Below the pieces are notes generated by a model, which ran no database searches, had not been told where the DNA came from, and saw only the letters and a program-made list of their open reading frames with translations. From an uncultured Bacillota bacterium (GTDB lineage Bacteria; Bacillota; Clostridia; Christensenellales; UBA1242), in NCBI GenBank assembly GCA_937889705.1, contig CALBYO010000089.1, forward strand, positions 1-13,632: DNA of 13,632 nucleotides. Reading direction: 5' to 3'. Positions within the stretch are counted from its first letter, which is position 1. Each line of letters begins with the position of its first letter. Position numbers and translations under genes: made by a program. Of the stretch, positions 1 to 7,637 are shown one piece after another.

Positions 1-2660
1 TCTTCAAACAAACTATTCGCCCATGCTGGGCCATATCCATTTTTTGATTTTGCATAAGGACAAGTTGGATATGAGCCACCATAAATACTTGAACAACCTG
101 TTGCGTTCGCAATTATCATATTCTCGCCAAAAAGTGTTGTTGCGAGTTTGATATATGGCGTTTCGCCGCAACCTGCACACGCTCCGCTAAATTGGAACAA
201 TGGCTTTTCAAACTGATTGCCTTTTGTTGTGAATTTTGAAAATATTGTTTTATCTTTTTCAACTTTTTCGCTGAAAGCGTAGTTTTCTTTTTCTTGTTCT
301 AAGTCTTTTGCAAGTTTCATTTCAAGCGCTTTGTTTTTTGCTGGGCAAACATTTGCACAAACGCCGCAACCTGTGCAATCAAGTGGGCTCACTTGAATTC
401 TGTATTTATCACCTTTTGCACCAATCGTGTTGACTGTTTCAAAACTGCTTGGAGCGTCTTTTAGATTTTCTTCTTTAACATTGACTGCTCTGATTGCTGC
501 GTGTGGACAAACGAGTGCACATCTGCCGCATTGGATACAATTTTCTTTCTTCCAGCAAGGTATAAACTCTGCTATGCCGCGTTTTTCATATTTTGATGTA
601 TCTGTTGGAACGCTACCATCAGCAGAGAAAGATGAAACAGGCAAGTCGTTTCCCTTTCTAAATGCGATTGTTTTGATTATTTTTTCATTAAATTCGCATG
701 TGCTTTCGCCTGTAATTTCTGTTTTATTATCTGGCGTTATATTTTCAAATTCGTTTTCGTTTTCAACATAAGTAAGTTTTGAAACATCAACTTTGACAAC
801 CTTTGAGCCTTCTTTCATCGCGGCGATATTTGCGTTGACTACCTGCTCGCCTTTTCTTCCATAGGTTTTTCTAATAGCGATTTCATTTTTTGCCAAAAAG
901 TCTTCAAACGAAATTATTTTTGATGTGTAGAAAAATGCTGATTGCATGATGACATTTATTTTATTTCCAAGCCCCAAATTTCTAGCCGCAAGACCTGCGT
1001 CAATTATATATAAATTTGCATTTTTAGAAATTAATTGCTTTTTAAAATAATTTGGTAAGTTTTCGTTCAATTCTTCTTCACTAAGTGCAGTGTTAAGAAG
1101 AACCACGCCATTACTTACCAATCTGTCCAAAGTGTTAAATCTATTTAAGAAACTGAAATTATGAATTGCGATGAATTCCGCTTTTTTAATTTCGTAAATT
1201 TTCTTAATTGGCTCGTCTGAAACACGAAGGTGTGAAACCGTTAAACTACCAGATTTTTTGCTGTCGTACTCAAAGTAGCCTTGAACAAATTTATTTGTGC
1301 TAGTGCCTATCATTTTTATGCTGTTCTTGTTTGCACTTACTGTACCATCTGAGCCGAGCCCGTAGAACAACATTTCATAATCTGATTTGCCGCTTTCTTC
1401 AACTTTTTGATAAATTTCAAATAAATACTTGCTTTTGTTTAAAGATAAGTTTGTAACATCGTCATTAATTCCAACTGTGAAGTTATTTTTACTTGAATTA
1501 TCTAGCAAATTTTCATAAACGCTGGCTACATTTTCGCTGTCAAACTCTTTGCTGCCAAGTCCATAACGACCACCAACAACATCAATATCCAAGTTATGTT
1601 GTTTCAACGCTGTTACAACATCTAAATACAAAGGTTCGCCAAGCGCACCGCTCTCTTTTGTTCTGTCTAAAACTGAAATTTTCTTAACAGATTTTGGTAA
1701 AACGCTTTCAAAATGTTTGATTGAAAATGGACGATACAATCTAACTTTTACAAGCCCAATTTTCTTATATTTTTCATCACAATCAGACTTCAAAATTTTT
1801 GAAATGAAGTCTTCAATCGTTTCACAAGCACTTCCCATGGCAACAACAACGAATTCTGCATCGCTGCTTCCCACATATTCAAAAGGTGTGTAATGCCTAC
1901 CTGTTACTTTTTCAAACTCGTCAAAGGAAGTTAAAACATTGTCCAAAACTTGATTATATTTTGCGTTTGCTGCTTCACGGTTTTGGAAAAATACATCAGG
2001 GTTTTGCGCCGTTCCCATTTGCCTTGGGTCTTGTGGATTTAACGCTCTTTTCCTAAATAATTCAATTTCTTTTTTAGGCAAAAGTTTAGCAAGTTCATCA
2101 TCAGTTAATTCTATAAATTTTTGAATTTCATGTGATGTTCTAAATCCGTCAAAAAAGTGCATAAATGGCAAACTTGACTTAATTGCAGATATATGTGCTA
2201 TTGCTGCCATGTCTTGTGCTTCTTGTGCATTGTTTGAGCAAATATATGAAAATCCTGTTGACCTTGTTGACATAACATCAGAATGGTCGCCAAAAATTGA
2301 AAGTGCGTGACTTGCAACTGCTCTTGCACTAACATGCATAACGGCTGGGAGTTGTTCGCCCGCCATTTTGAACATATTTGGAATCATCAAAAGAAGACCT
2401 TGGCTGGCTGTAAAAGTTGTTGTGAGAGCCCCTTCAATCAAACTACCATGCATTGCACCGGCAGCACCCGCTTCGGACTGCATTTCAACAATTTTTAGTG
2501 GTTGACCAAACAAATTTTTCTCTCCTGCGACATAAAGTTCGTCACAATATTCAGCCATAGGGCTTGATGGAGTTATAGGATAAATAGCGCTAACATCGCT
2601 AAATTTATAAGCAATTTTTGCACACGCTTGATTAGCATCTTTTACAATATAATTTTTCAT
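1..2660 (-). CDS. nifJ: Pyruvate:ferredoxin (flavodoxin) oxidoreductase, C-terminus beyond window
   Basis: This enzyme oxidatively decarboxylates pyruvate with CoA to acetyl-CoA and CO2, passing electrons to ferredoxin or flavodoxin in the cytoplasm. About 886 residues are present; the family is usually about 1,170-1,200, so the end of the thiamine diphosphate (TPP) domain is missing past base 1. The N-terminus carries YPITPSSPMAE (residues 27-37), the pyruvate-binding domain. A two-cluster ferredoxin domain follows, with CxxCxxCxxxC at C708/711/714/718 and again at C762/765/768/772. Then comes SGACAGCGETPY (C828, C831, proximal cluster) and NATGCSSIYGG, which bind the third cluster and TPP. 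The ATG at 2660 is preceded by AGGAG seven bases upstream. The frame is open throughout, with no frameshift seen. The gene is monocistronic at its 5' end, with its own strong promoter divergent from the permease gene. The identification is very secure. Confidence 0.96.
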   Translation of the reverse strand, partial: MKNYIVKDANQACAKIAYKFSDVSAIYPITPSSPMAEYCDELYVAGEKNLFGQPLKIVEMQSEAGAAGAMHGSLIEGALTTTFTASQGLLLMIPNMFKMAGEQLPAVMHVSARAVASHALSIFGDHSDVMSTRSTGFSYICSNNAQEAQDMAAIAHISAIKSSLPFMHFFDGFRTSHEIQKFIELTDDELAKLLPKKEIELFRKRALNPQDPRQMGTAQNPDVFFQNREAANAKYNQVLDNVLTSFDEFEKVTGRHYTPFEYVGSSDAEFVVVAMGSACETIEDFISKILKSDCDEKYKKIGLVKVRLYRPFSIKHFESVLPKSVKKISVLDRTKESGALGEPLYLDVVTALKQHNLDIDVVGGRYGLGSKEFDSENVASVYENLLDNSSKNNFTVGINDDVTNLSLNKSKYLFEIYQKVEESGKSDYEMLFYGLGSDGTVSANKNSIKMIGTSTNKFVQGYFEYDSKKSGSLTVSHLRVSDEPIKKIYEIKKAEFIAIHNFSFLNRFNTLDRLVSNGVVLLNTALSEEELNENLPNYFKKQLISKNANLYIIDAGLAARNLGLGNKINVIMQSAFFYTSKIISFEDFLAKNEIAIRKTYGRKGEQVVNANIAAMKEGSKVVKVDVSKLTYVENENEFENITPDNKTEITGESTCEFNEKIIKTIAFRKGNDLPVSSFSADGSVPTDTSKYEKRGIAEFIPCWKKENCIQCGRCALVCPHAAIRAVNVKEENLKDAPSSFETVNTIGAKGDKYRIQVSPLDCTGCGVCANVCPAKNKALEMKLAKDLEQEKENYAFSEKVEKDKTIFSKFTTKGNQFEKPLFQFSGACAGCGETPYIKLATTLFGENMIIANATGCSSIYGGSYPTCPYAKSKNGYGPAWANSLFE

Positions 2661-2701
2661 TAATTCTCCTAGTTTCGACAAAAAGTTAATAACTTTATAT
2701 A

Positions 2702-2731
2702 ATTATAACCCACTTACATTAAAATTGTCAA
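2702..2731 (-). promoter_or_regulatory. Sigma-A-type promoter of nifJ
   Basis: Read on the minus strand, TTGACA (2726-2731) and TATAAT (2702-2707) are both perfect consensus hexamers, 18 bases apart. The predicted start near 2695 gives a leader of about 35 bases containing AGGAG. This implies strong, largely constitutive expression, as expected for a central catabolic enzyme. No operator palindrome is obvious. Confidence 0.8.
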
Positions 2732-2760
2732 AATTTATTTAAAAAATTTTCAAAAAACAC

Positions 2761-2789
2761 TTGATTTTAAAAACAAATGCAAATATACT
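2761..2789 (+). promoter_or_regulatory. Sigma-A-type promoter of the permease gene
   Basis: TTGATT (2761-2766) and TATACT (2784-2789) are separated by 17 bases. Transcription would begin near 2796, leaving a leader of only about 17 bases with AAAAGG (2801-2806) as ribosome binding site before the ATG at 2813. That leader is too short for a metal riboswitch. Confidence 0.65.
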
Positions 2790-2812
2790 AACCAAAGTTT
2801 AAAAGGTTAAAT

Positions 2813-3733
2813 ATGCTTGATGTAATTTTAGATGCACTTTTAGATACTTTGAAGGTAGTTCCGATACTTTTGTTCGTCTATCTTTTAATCGCATTCATAA
2901 CACATCATAAGGAAGAACCTTTCTCGTTCATTACAGGTAAAAAGAAATGGTTTGGGCCACTTTTCGGCTCGCTATTGGGTTCAATTCCACAATGCGGATT
3001 TTCCGCCGCTATGGCAGATTTATACACTCAAAAGAAAATCACTTTGGGAACGCTTTTTGCAGTTTTTATCGCAACAAGCGATGAAGCAATTCCCCTTTTG
3101 ATTGCCAATCCAAGCGCATATAAAGAAATGTTCATTTTGATTGGATTTAAACTCTTGTTTGCCCTTTTCTTTGGATATTTAATTGATATTTTCTTTAACA
3201 AAAAATTCTATAAAAATATGAAAGAAAGGTTTGAGCATAAACACGAGCACTCTCATGATGAGCATTGTCATCACGACCATAACCACGAAAATTGCAATCA
3301 TGAGCACCACGAAGAACATTGCACGCACGACCACTGCTGCGCAGACAATATCTTTATGGACGCGATTATACACACCTTAAAAATCAGTGCATTTATCTTG
3401 CTTTTCAATTTAATTTTTGGAATTATTATTTATTTCGTTAGCATGGAAAGATTTTTGAGCATAATCAATATAAACCCATATTTGCAAGCGCTTATAACAC
3501 CAATTATAGGTTTAATTCCAAATTGTGCAGGCTCAATCTTCCTTGTTGAAGTTTTCTTGGAAGGCGGAATTTCACTTGCATCAACCATTGGCGGACTTTC
3601 TGCTGGAAGCGGAATTGGTATTTTAATTTTGTTTAGAAAAAGCAAAAACATAAAACAAAATATTTTAATTTTAATATCACTTTATGTAATCGGCGTTTTG
3701 ATTGGGCTCGCCTTGACACCACTGCTTGCTTAA
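2813..3733 (+). CDS. ArsP_2-type multi-pass permease (putative heavy-metal/manganese exporter)
   Basis: This is an integral membrane protein of 306 residues resembling the ArsP_2 family, variously annotated as arsenic efflux protein, 10TM heavy-metal exporter or putative manganese transporter. Hydrophobic segments lie near residues 9-30, 49-70, 78-98, 105-128, 184-209, 221-245, 251-274 and 284-304. The two halves each carry a related motif, GSIPQCG (56-62) and GLIPNCAG (233-240), suggesting an internal duplication with a paired cysteine site. Between the halves, residues 141-176 hold 15 His and 5 Cys, a likely cytoplasmic metal-binding loop. TSDEAIP (88-94) and GGLSAGSGIG (260-269) are other conserved-looking loops. 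It is the only plus-strand gene here, and its stop overlaps that of the convergent amidase gene. Substrate cannot be decided from sequence; manganese, zinc or arsenical are all possible. Confidence 0.85.
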   Translation: MLDVILDALLDTLKVVPILLFVYLLIAFITHHKEEPFSFITGKKKWFGPLFGSLLGSIPQCGFSAAMADLYTQKKITLGTLFAVFIATSDEAIPLLIANPSAYKEMFILIGFKLLFALFFGYLIDIFFNKKFYKNMKERFEHKHEHSHDEHCHHDHNHENCNHEHHEEHCTHDHCCADNIFMDAIIHTLKISAFILLFNLIFGIIIYFVSMERFLSIININPYLQALITPIIGLIPNCAGSIFLVEVFLEGGISLASTIGGLSAGSGIGILILFRKSKNIKQNILILISLYVIGVLIGLALTPLLA

Positions 3734-4467
3734 TCACTTACTTTTATCTCCCCAGATTCGGCAAAGTATTTAACAACGCCACACAATATTGAATAACAAA
3801 GTTTTTCTCGATACTCCTCGTTTAAGAGGAGTTTTTCTTCTTCTGCATTGGAAATAAATCCACATTCGACAATCACTGACGGCACATTCGTGCAATTAAG
3901 CATATAGTAGTCGCCAACATCAATATTTTTCCTTGCATTCGGCAAATTTGTAACAAATGTGCTTTGGATTGATTCGGCTAAACTTTTTGAAATCTCACTT
4001 TCTGGATTATAAAACACTTGCGCACCCCTGCAACTTTGAAGCGGAAATGAGTTCATGTGAATACTAATAACCAAATCTGCATTTGCGTCTTCAATTATTT
4101 TTTTACGCTCCATCATGTCGTCTTTTTTCTTGTTTGTGCTATACGCTGAATAAAGTCCGTCCAAATTTTCACGAGTCATGACAACATTAAAACCATAACT
4201 TTCTAAATATTTTTTTAGCGTTTTGGCGTAATCCAAATTTATAACTCTTTCCGTTGTTCCGCTATACCCAACACTGCCGCCGTCAATTCCGCCGTGCCCT
4301 GCATCAACGACAATCGTCATAAGTCCGCTTGGCGAAGCCGCAAAAATGCTAGGCAAAAATATAAAACTTGAAATGACAATTACAAACAATAGAATATAAA
4401 TAATTGTCTTTTTTTTTACAACAAAAAATATATTACTCAGTCTTTTCATACAAAGTAATATATTCAT
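3730..4467 (-). CDS. N-acetylmuramoyl-L-alanine amidase, membrane-anchored, CwlD-like (Amidase_3)
   Basis: This is a zinc amidase that cuts the bond between N-acetylmuramic acid and L-alanine in peptidoglycan, acting outside the membrane. A basic N-terminus and hydrophobic segment (residues about 21-43) form an uncleaved anchor or signal peptide. The catalytic domain fills residues 50-235, with zinc ligands H58 (in VVDAGHGG), E73 and H137 (in SIHMNS) and the catalytic glutamate E201 (in VIVECGF). Length (245) and single-domain layout match CwlD, the amidase that makes muramic-lactam in spore cortex, but a general amidase role is equally possible. It is last in the five-gene operon, 20 bases after glmM. 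The start is uncertain: neither the ATG at 4467 nor the in-frame ATG at 4449 has a clear ribosome binding site. Its stop shares TTAA with the convergent permease stop, and I see no terminator of its own. Confidence 0.9.
   Translation of the reverse strand: MNILLCMKRLSNIFFVVKKKTIIYILLFVIVISSFIFLPSIFAASPSGLMTIVVDAGHGGIDGGSVGYSGTTERVINLDYAKTLKKYLESYGFNVVMTRENLDGLYSAYSTNKKKDDMMERKKIIEDANADLVISIHMNSFPLQSCRGAQVFYNPESEISKSLAESIQSTFVTNLPNARKNIDVGDYYMLNCTNVPSVIVECGFISNAEEEKLLLNEEYREKLCYSILCGVVKYFAESGEIKVSD
3813..3842 (+). terminator. Intrinsic terminator of the permease gene, inside the convergent amidase gene
   Basis: ACTCCTC (3813-3819) pairs perfectly with GAGGAGT (3826-3832) around a six-base loop, and the stem runs straight into a T-rich tract (3832-3842). 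It lies about 80 bases past the permease stop and is encoded antisense to the C-terminal part of the amidase (around LLNEEYREK). It has the correct form only for plus-strand transcripts. Confidence 0.7.
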
Positions 4468-4487
4468 TGAAAAGTTATATAATAACG

Positions 4488-5783
4488 CTAAATATTTTCA
4501 ATAGTTTTGCATAATGTTTCAGAGATTTCGTCAACCAATTTTTTGTCCATTCCTTCCACTAAAATTCTTATCAAATTTTCCGTTCCACTTGGTCGCACCA
4601 AAATTCTGCCGCTTTCCATAATCAAACTATCACAAACATCAATCGCATTTTTTAAATTTGTTGACTGCATAACATAGTTTTTATCGCGGACAACAATATT
4701 TTTTTGCACCTGATAATATGGCTTGTAATTTGATTTTAATTCGCCTACGCACGACATCATGGAAAGAAGACGTGCAGCCGATAGTATTCCGTCACTTGTT
4801 GTGGTTAAATCAAGCATGATATAATGCCCATTGTTCTCACAACCAAGTTTGATATTGTTTTGCAAAAGCGCGTTTAGAACAGGCTTTTCACCCACATCTG
4901 TAATTTCGCATTTTGTTCCTTCATTTTTTAGCATATTATACAACGCCATGTTTGCCATTTTTGTTATAACTATCTTTTCGCCAGGGTAAAACTTGGAAAG
5001 ATAATAAATAACTTCTTCGCCTGACAAAACTTTGCCGCCCTTCAAGCAAACGCCAACCCTATCAGCATCGCCGTCAAAAGCAAAACCTATGTCAAAATCG
5101 TCACTTTTCATATACGCCGACAGCACATCAATATGATTTGCCCCACACGCAAGATTTGTGTTAAGTCCGTTAGGTGCGCCATTAAAAATTGTATAATCAA
5201 AAGCCTTAAATGCGTCTTTCACAATTTCAGTCGCACACCCATTTGCTGTATCAAAACAAATTTTTAACTTTTTACAGGGTTTTAGTTGTTTCTTTATAAA
5301 ATTTACATATTCTTTGACGGATTTTCTTGATGAAACGACTCTGCCAATTTTATTGTATTTGGCAAGCGTGTAATTATAGTTATGGTCAATTATGTATTCA
5401 ATATGGTCTTCTTGTTCTTCGGAAATTTTAAAGCCATTTCCGTTAAAAAACTTAAAGCCATTGTGCTCCGCTGGATTGTGCGATGCGGTCAGCATAACGC
5501 CAGCATTTGCCTTGTGATAACGAATAGAAAAAGGCACACATGCCGTTGGAACAACATCAAGCAAAATAACATTCGTTCCCATAGCAGTTATGCCTGCGCA
5601 AAGTGCTGTCGTTAAACAATCACAAGAAAGCCTTGTATCTTTACCAACAACTATTAAATTTTCTTCATTTTCTCTTTCAAATACTATTGAAACTGCTTTT
5701 CCGATTTCATAAGCAAGTTCTGGTGTTATATCTTCCTTCCAAATTCCTCTTATGCCGTCTGTTCCAAATAGTTTTTTTTGCAA
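4488..5783 (-). CDS. glmM: Phosphoglucosamine mutase
   Basis: GlmM converts glucosamine-6-phosphate to glucosamine-1-phosphate, feeding UDP-GlcNAc for peptidoglycan. The protein (431 residues) is slightly shorter than the usual 445-450. It opens with KLFGTDGIRGI. The phosphorylated serine is S101 in TASHNP (99-104), and the metal loop is FDGDADR (236-242; D237, D239, D241). The phosphate-binding loop is RPSGTEN (397-403), where Pro usually follows TE. The sugar-binding loop reads CENNGH (315-320) instead of the usual GEQSGH, so the serine is replaced. The following LDLTTTSDGILSA still matches GlmM better than phosphomannomutases. The start is TTG at 5783, backed by GGAGG six bases upstream inside trxB, so translation is probably coupled. 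It sits two bases after trxB and 20 before the amidase gene. Confidence 0.92.
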   Translation of the reverse strand: MQKKLFGTDGIRGIWKEDITPELAYEIGKAVSIVFERENEENLIVVGKDTRLSCDCLTTALCAGITAMGTNVILLDVVPTACVPFSIRYHKANAGVMLTASHNPAEHNGFKFFNGNGFKISEEQEDHIEYIIDHNYNYTLAKYNKIGRVVSSRKSVKEYVNFIKKQLKPCKKLKICFDTANGCATEIVKDAFKAFDYTIFNGAPNGLNTNLACGANHIDVLSAYMKSDDFDIGFAFDGDADRVGVCLKGGKVLSGEEVIYYLSKFYPGEKIVITKMANMALYNMLKNEGTKCEITDVGEKPVLNALLQNNIKLGCENNGHYIMLDLTTTSDGILSAARLLSMMSCVGELKSNYKPYYQVQKNIVVRDKNYVMQSTNLKNAIDVCDSLIMESGRILVRPSGTENLIRILVEGMDKKLVDEISETLCKTIENI

Positions 5784-5785
5784 AA

Positions 5786-6721
5786 TCAGCCTCCAAAAGT
5801 CTTCAATATATACTCATTTGTATTAACTGATGCAATTGCGCCATCGCTCGCAGCGGTGACAATTTGTCTTAACTGTTTTTGTCTGACATCACCAGCAGCA
5901 TAAACTCCTGGGATAGATGTTTCCATTTTCTCGTTTGTAATAATGTAGCCGTTTTGGTCAAGATTGATTTTATCTCCCAAAATTTCAGTGTCTGGCTTGC
6001 GACCAATAGCAATAAAAAGTGCATCAACATCAAGTTCGCGCTTTTCATTTGTTATTAAATTTTTCACAACAATAGACTGCAATTTGTCGTCCCCAGTAAT
6101 GTCTTCCACTGCTGACGAAAACAAAATTTCAACTGGTGGATTTTCTTGTTTAGATAAAGCAAGAACCTCGTTTGCTAAAATTTTTTCACCTTTAAAATAA
6201 TCTCTTCGATGAATTAAATACGCTTTTTTAGCAAGACCAGCAAGATACAAACAATCTTCAAGCGAAGAACTTCCGCCACCGACTATTGCAACATTTTTAT
6301 CACGGAAAAGTGTTCCGTCACAGGTAGCGCAATAACTAACACCCCTGCCAATAAATTTTCTTTCATTTGGCAAGTTAAGTTGTTTTGCTGATGCCCCTAA
6401 ACATAATATGATTGTTTTACCCTCAAAAGTTCCTTTATGTGTCCTAACCGTCTTGATTTTTCCTTCCAACTCCATATCTAAAACATCTGAAAAAACAACT
6501 TCAAGCCCAAAACTTTTAGCGTGTTCAAACATCAAAGTTGAAAGTTCATCGCCACCAATTTTTTTGAACCCTGTGTAATTTTCAACATACTTTGTGTATG
6601 CAATTTGACCGCCCGGAACCATTCTTTCAATGAGCATAACTTTTTTGCCTGCCCTTAAAGAATAAATAGCCGCTGTTAAACCTGCTGGACCACCACCAAC
6701 GATTAGAACATCATATAACAT
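5786..6721 (-). CDS. trxB: Thioredoxin reductase
   Basis: This flavoenzyme transfers electrons from NADPH through FAD to thioredoxin in the cytoplasm. Its 311 residues match the low-molecular-weight bacterial family. The FAD site is IVGGGPAG (7-14), the redox-active disulfide is CATC (131-134), and the C-terminal FAD motif is AAGDVR (275-280). The NADPH domain has GGGSSSLEDC (148-157), where the family normally has GGGDSAxEEA, so the usual Asp is Ser. The HRRDYFKGEK segment (171-180) still keeps the HRR that binds the 2'-phosphate of NADPH, arguing against a ferredoxin-dependent type. ATG at 6721 follows GGAGGG. It sits in the operon between dnaI (13-base gap) and glmM (2-base gap). Confidence 0.96.
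   Translation of the reverse strand: MLYDVLIVGGGPAGLTAAIYSLRAGKKVMLIERMVPGGQIAYTKYVENYTGFKKIGGDELSTLMFEHAKSFGLEVVFSDVLDMELEGKIKTVRTHKGTFEGKTIILCLGASAKQLNLPNERKFIGRGVSYCATCDGTLFRDKNVAIVGGGSSSLEDCLYLAGLAKKAYLIHRRDYFKGEKILANEVLALSKQENPPVEILFSSAVEDITGDDKLQSIVVKNLITNEKRELDVDALFIAIGRKPDTEILGDKINLDQNGYIITNEKMETSIPGVYAAGDVRQKQLRQIVTAASDGAIASVNTNEYILKTFGG
5790..5794 (-). promoter_or_regulatory. Ribosome binding site that decides the TTG start of glmM
   Basis: On the minus strand GGAGG lies six bases before TTG (5781-5783) and falls within the last two Gly codons and stop of trxB. No in-frame ATG lies nearby, so this site both fixes the rare TTG start and suggests translational coupling with trxB. Confidence 0.8.
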
Positions 6722-6734
6722 AAACCCTCCAATT

Positions 6735-7634
6735 TTATTTCAATCTCTTATCTTCTCCTAACATTTCAAGCACCAAACTATTTCTTTGGCTCATAATTCT
6801 TGAAAAAATTCTTTCTCCATACCTTTCCAAAATTTCATCTGGCATCAAATTTGAATTGATAATTGTTGACTTGTTTTTCATAAGCCTTTCATTCAAAATC
6901 AAATAAAAATAATTTTCAGTAATATTTTTAATTGTTGGTTCGCTGCCAAAATCATCAATAATCAAAACTTCTGGATCAAGATATTGTTTCAAGATCTCTT
7001 CATTTGAAGTTTTACAAAAAGTTAAAAAGTCGCTATTCATTGCAAATGCAGTATTAAAATAAACATAAACGCCTTTTTTAATTAGTTTATCAACCATGCA
7101 AGTGCATAAATATGTTTTTCCGTTTCCAACTTGACCGGTAATAAAAATATTATTTACTTTTACATTTGGAAATTTTTCGCACCATTCATTGAGTTTTTTA
7201 TAAATCAATTCACTTTTTTTATCACAAGTTGTTGTTTCAAAGTTTGGAAGTTTATTTTTAAAAATTCCACTTTTCCTAAGCAAAATTTCGCTTAAAATTT
7301 GCTTTCTGCAATTACAATAATAATTTTCATAAACTCCTGTGTCATTGCATCGTTTGCAATAATAAACTGGTTCAATAGATGAAATATGCATTGATTTTAA
7401 CAAATTTTGCATATTTTTTCTGATTTTTTCGTATTTTTCAGTCAATTTATCAACATTTTTGCTTTCAATCTCATCTTTTGCAATTTGAATTGTAAGTTCT
7501 TTAAATTGTCTTTCAAGTTCCGAAAATTCTTTATTTTCTCTTGCCAATAATAAATTATCCAAAGCAGTTTTTTCTGCTTTAAATTTCCTATTCTTTAAAA
7601 CTTCTTGAATGTCTTTTTGAATTGAATTATTCAT
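6735..7634 (-). CDS. dnaI: DnaI/DnaC-type replicative helicase loader (AAA+ ATPase)
   Basis: This ATPase loads the replicative helicase onto DNA at origins and restarted forks. The 299-residue protein has a helical, charged N-terminal part (1-85) that in the family binds the helicase. A zinc-binding set follows, C93xxC96 and C107xC109. The AAA+ core has Walker A GQVGNGKT (167-174), Walker B VLIIDDFG (223-230), a sensor-1-like TIINSNL (257-263), and ERYGERIFSRI (270-280) carrying the likely arginine finger. The zinc motif plus AAA+ layout matches Bacillota DnaI rather than a transposon IstB. It starts three bases after the DnaB-like gene, with only a weak GGAAA as ribosome binding site, so coupled translation is likely. 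These two neighbours are functional partners in B. subtilis. Confidence 0.93.
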   Translation of the reverse strand: MNNSIQKDIQEVLKNRKFKAEKTALDNLLLARENKEFSELERQFKELTIQIAKDEIESKNVDKLTEKYEKIRKNMQNLLKSMHISSIEPVYYCKRCNDTGVYENYYCNCRKQILSEILLRKSGIFKNKLPNFETTTCDKKSELIYKKLNEWCEKFPNVKVNNIFITGQVGNGKTYLCTCMVDKLIKKGVYVYFNTAFAMNSDFLTFCKTSNEEILKQYLDPEVLIIDDFGSEPTIKNITENYFYLILNERLMKNKSTIINSNLMPDEILERYGERIFSRIMSQRNSLVLEMLGEDKRLK

Positions 7635-7637
7635 AAA

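Noticed and set aside
427..771. A 114-codon plus-strand open frame opposite nifJ
   Set aside because: It lies antisense to the conserved ferredoxin domain of nifJ and has no start signals; the minus-strand frame explains the sequence.
2790..2812. Metal riboswitch (yybP-ykoY type) upstream of the permease
   Set aside because: The promoter leaves a leader of only about 17 bases, far too short.
6735..7634. IstB transposon ATPase in place of DnaI
   Set aside because: The zinc motif CxxC...CxC, the pairing with a DnaB-like gene and the lack of any transposase argue for a helicase loader.
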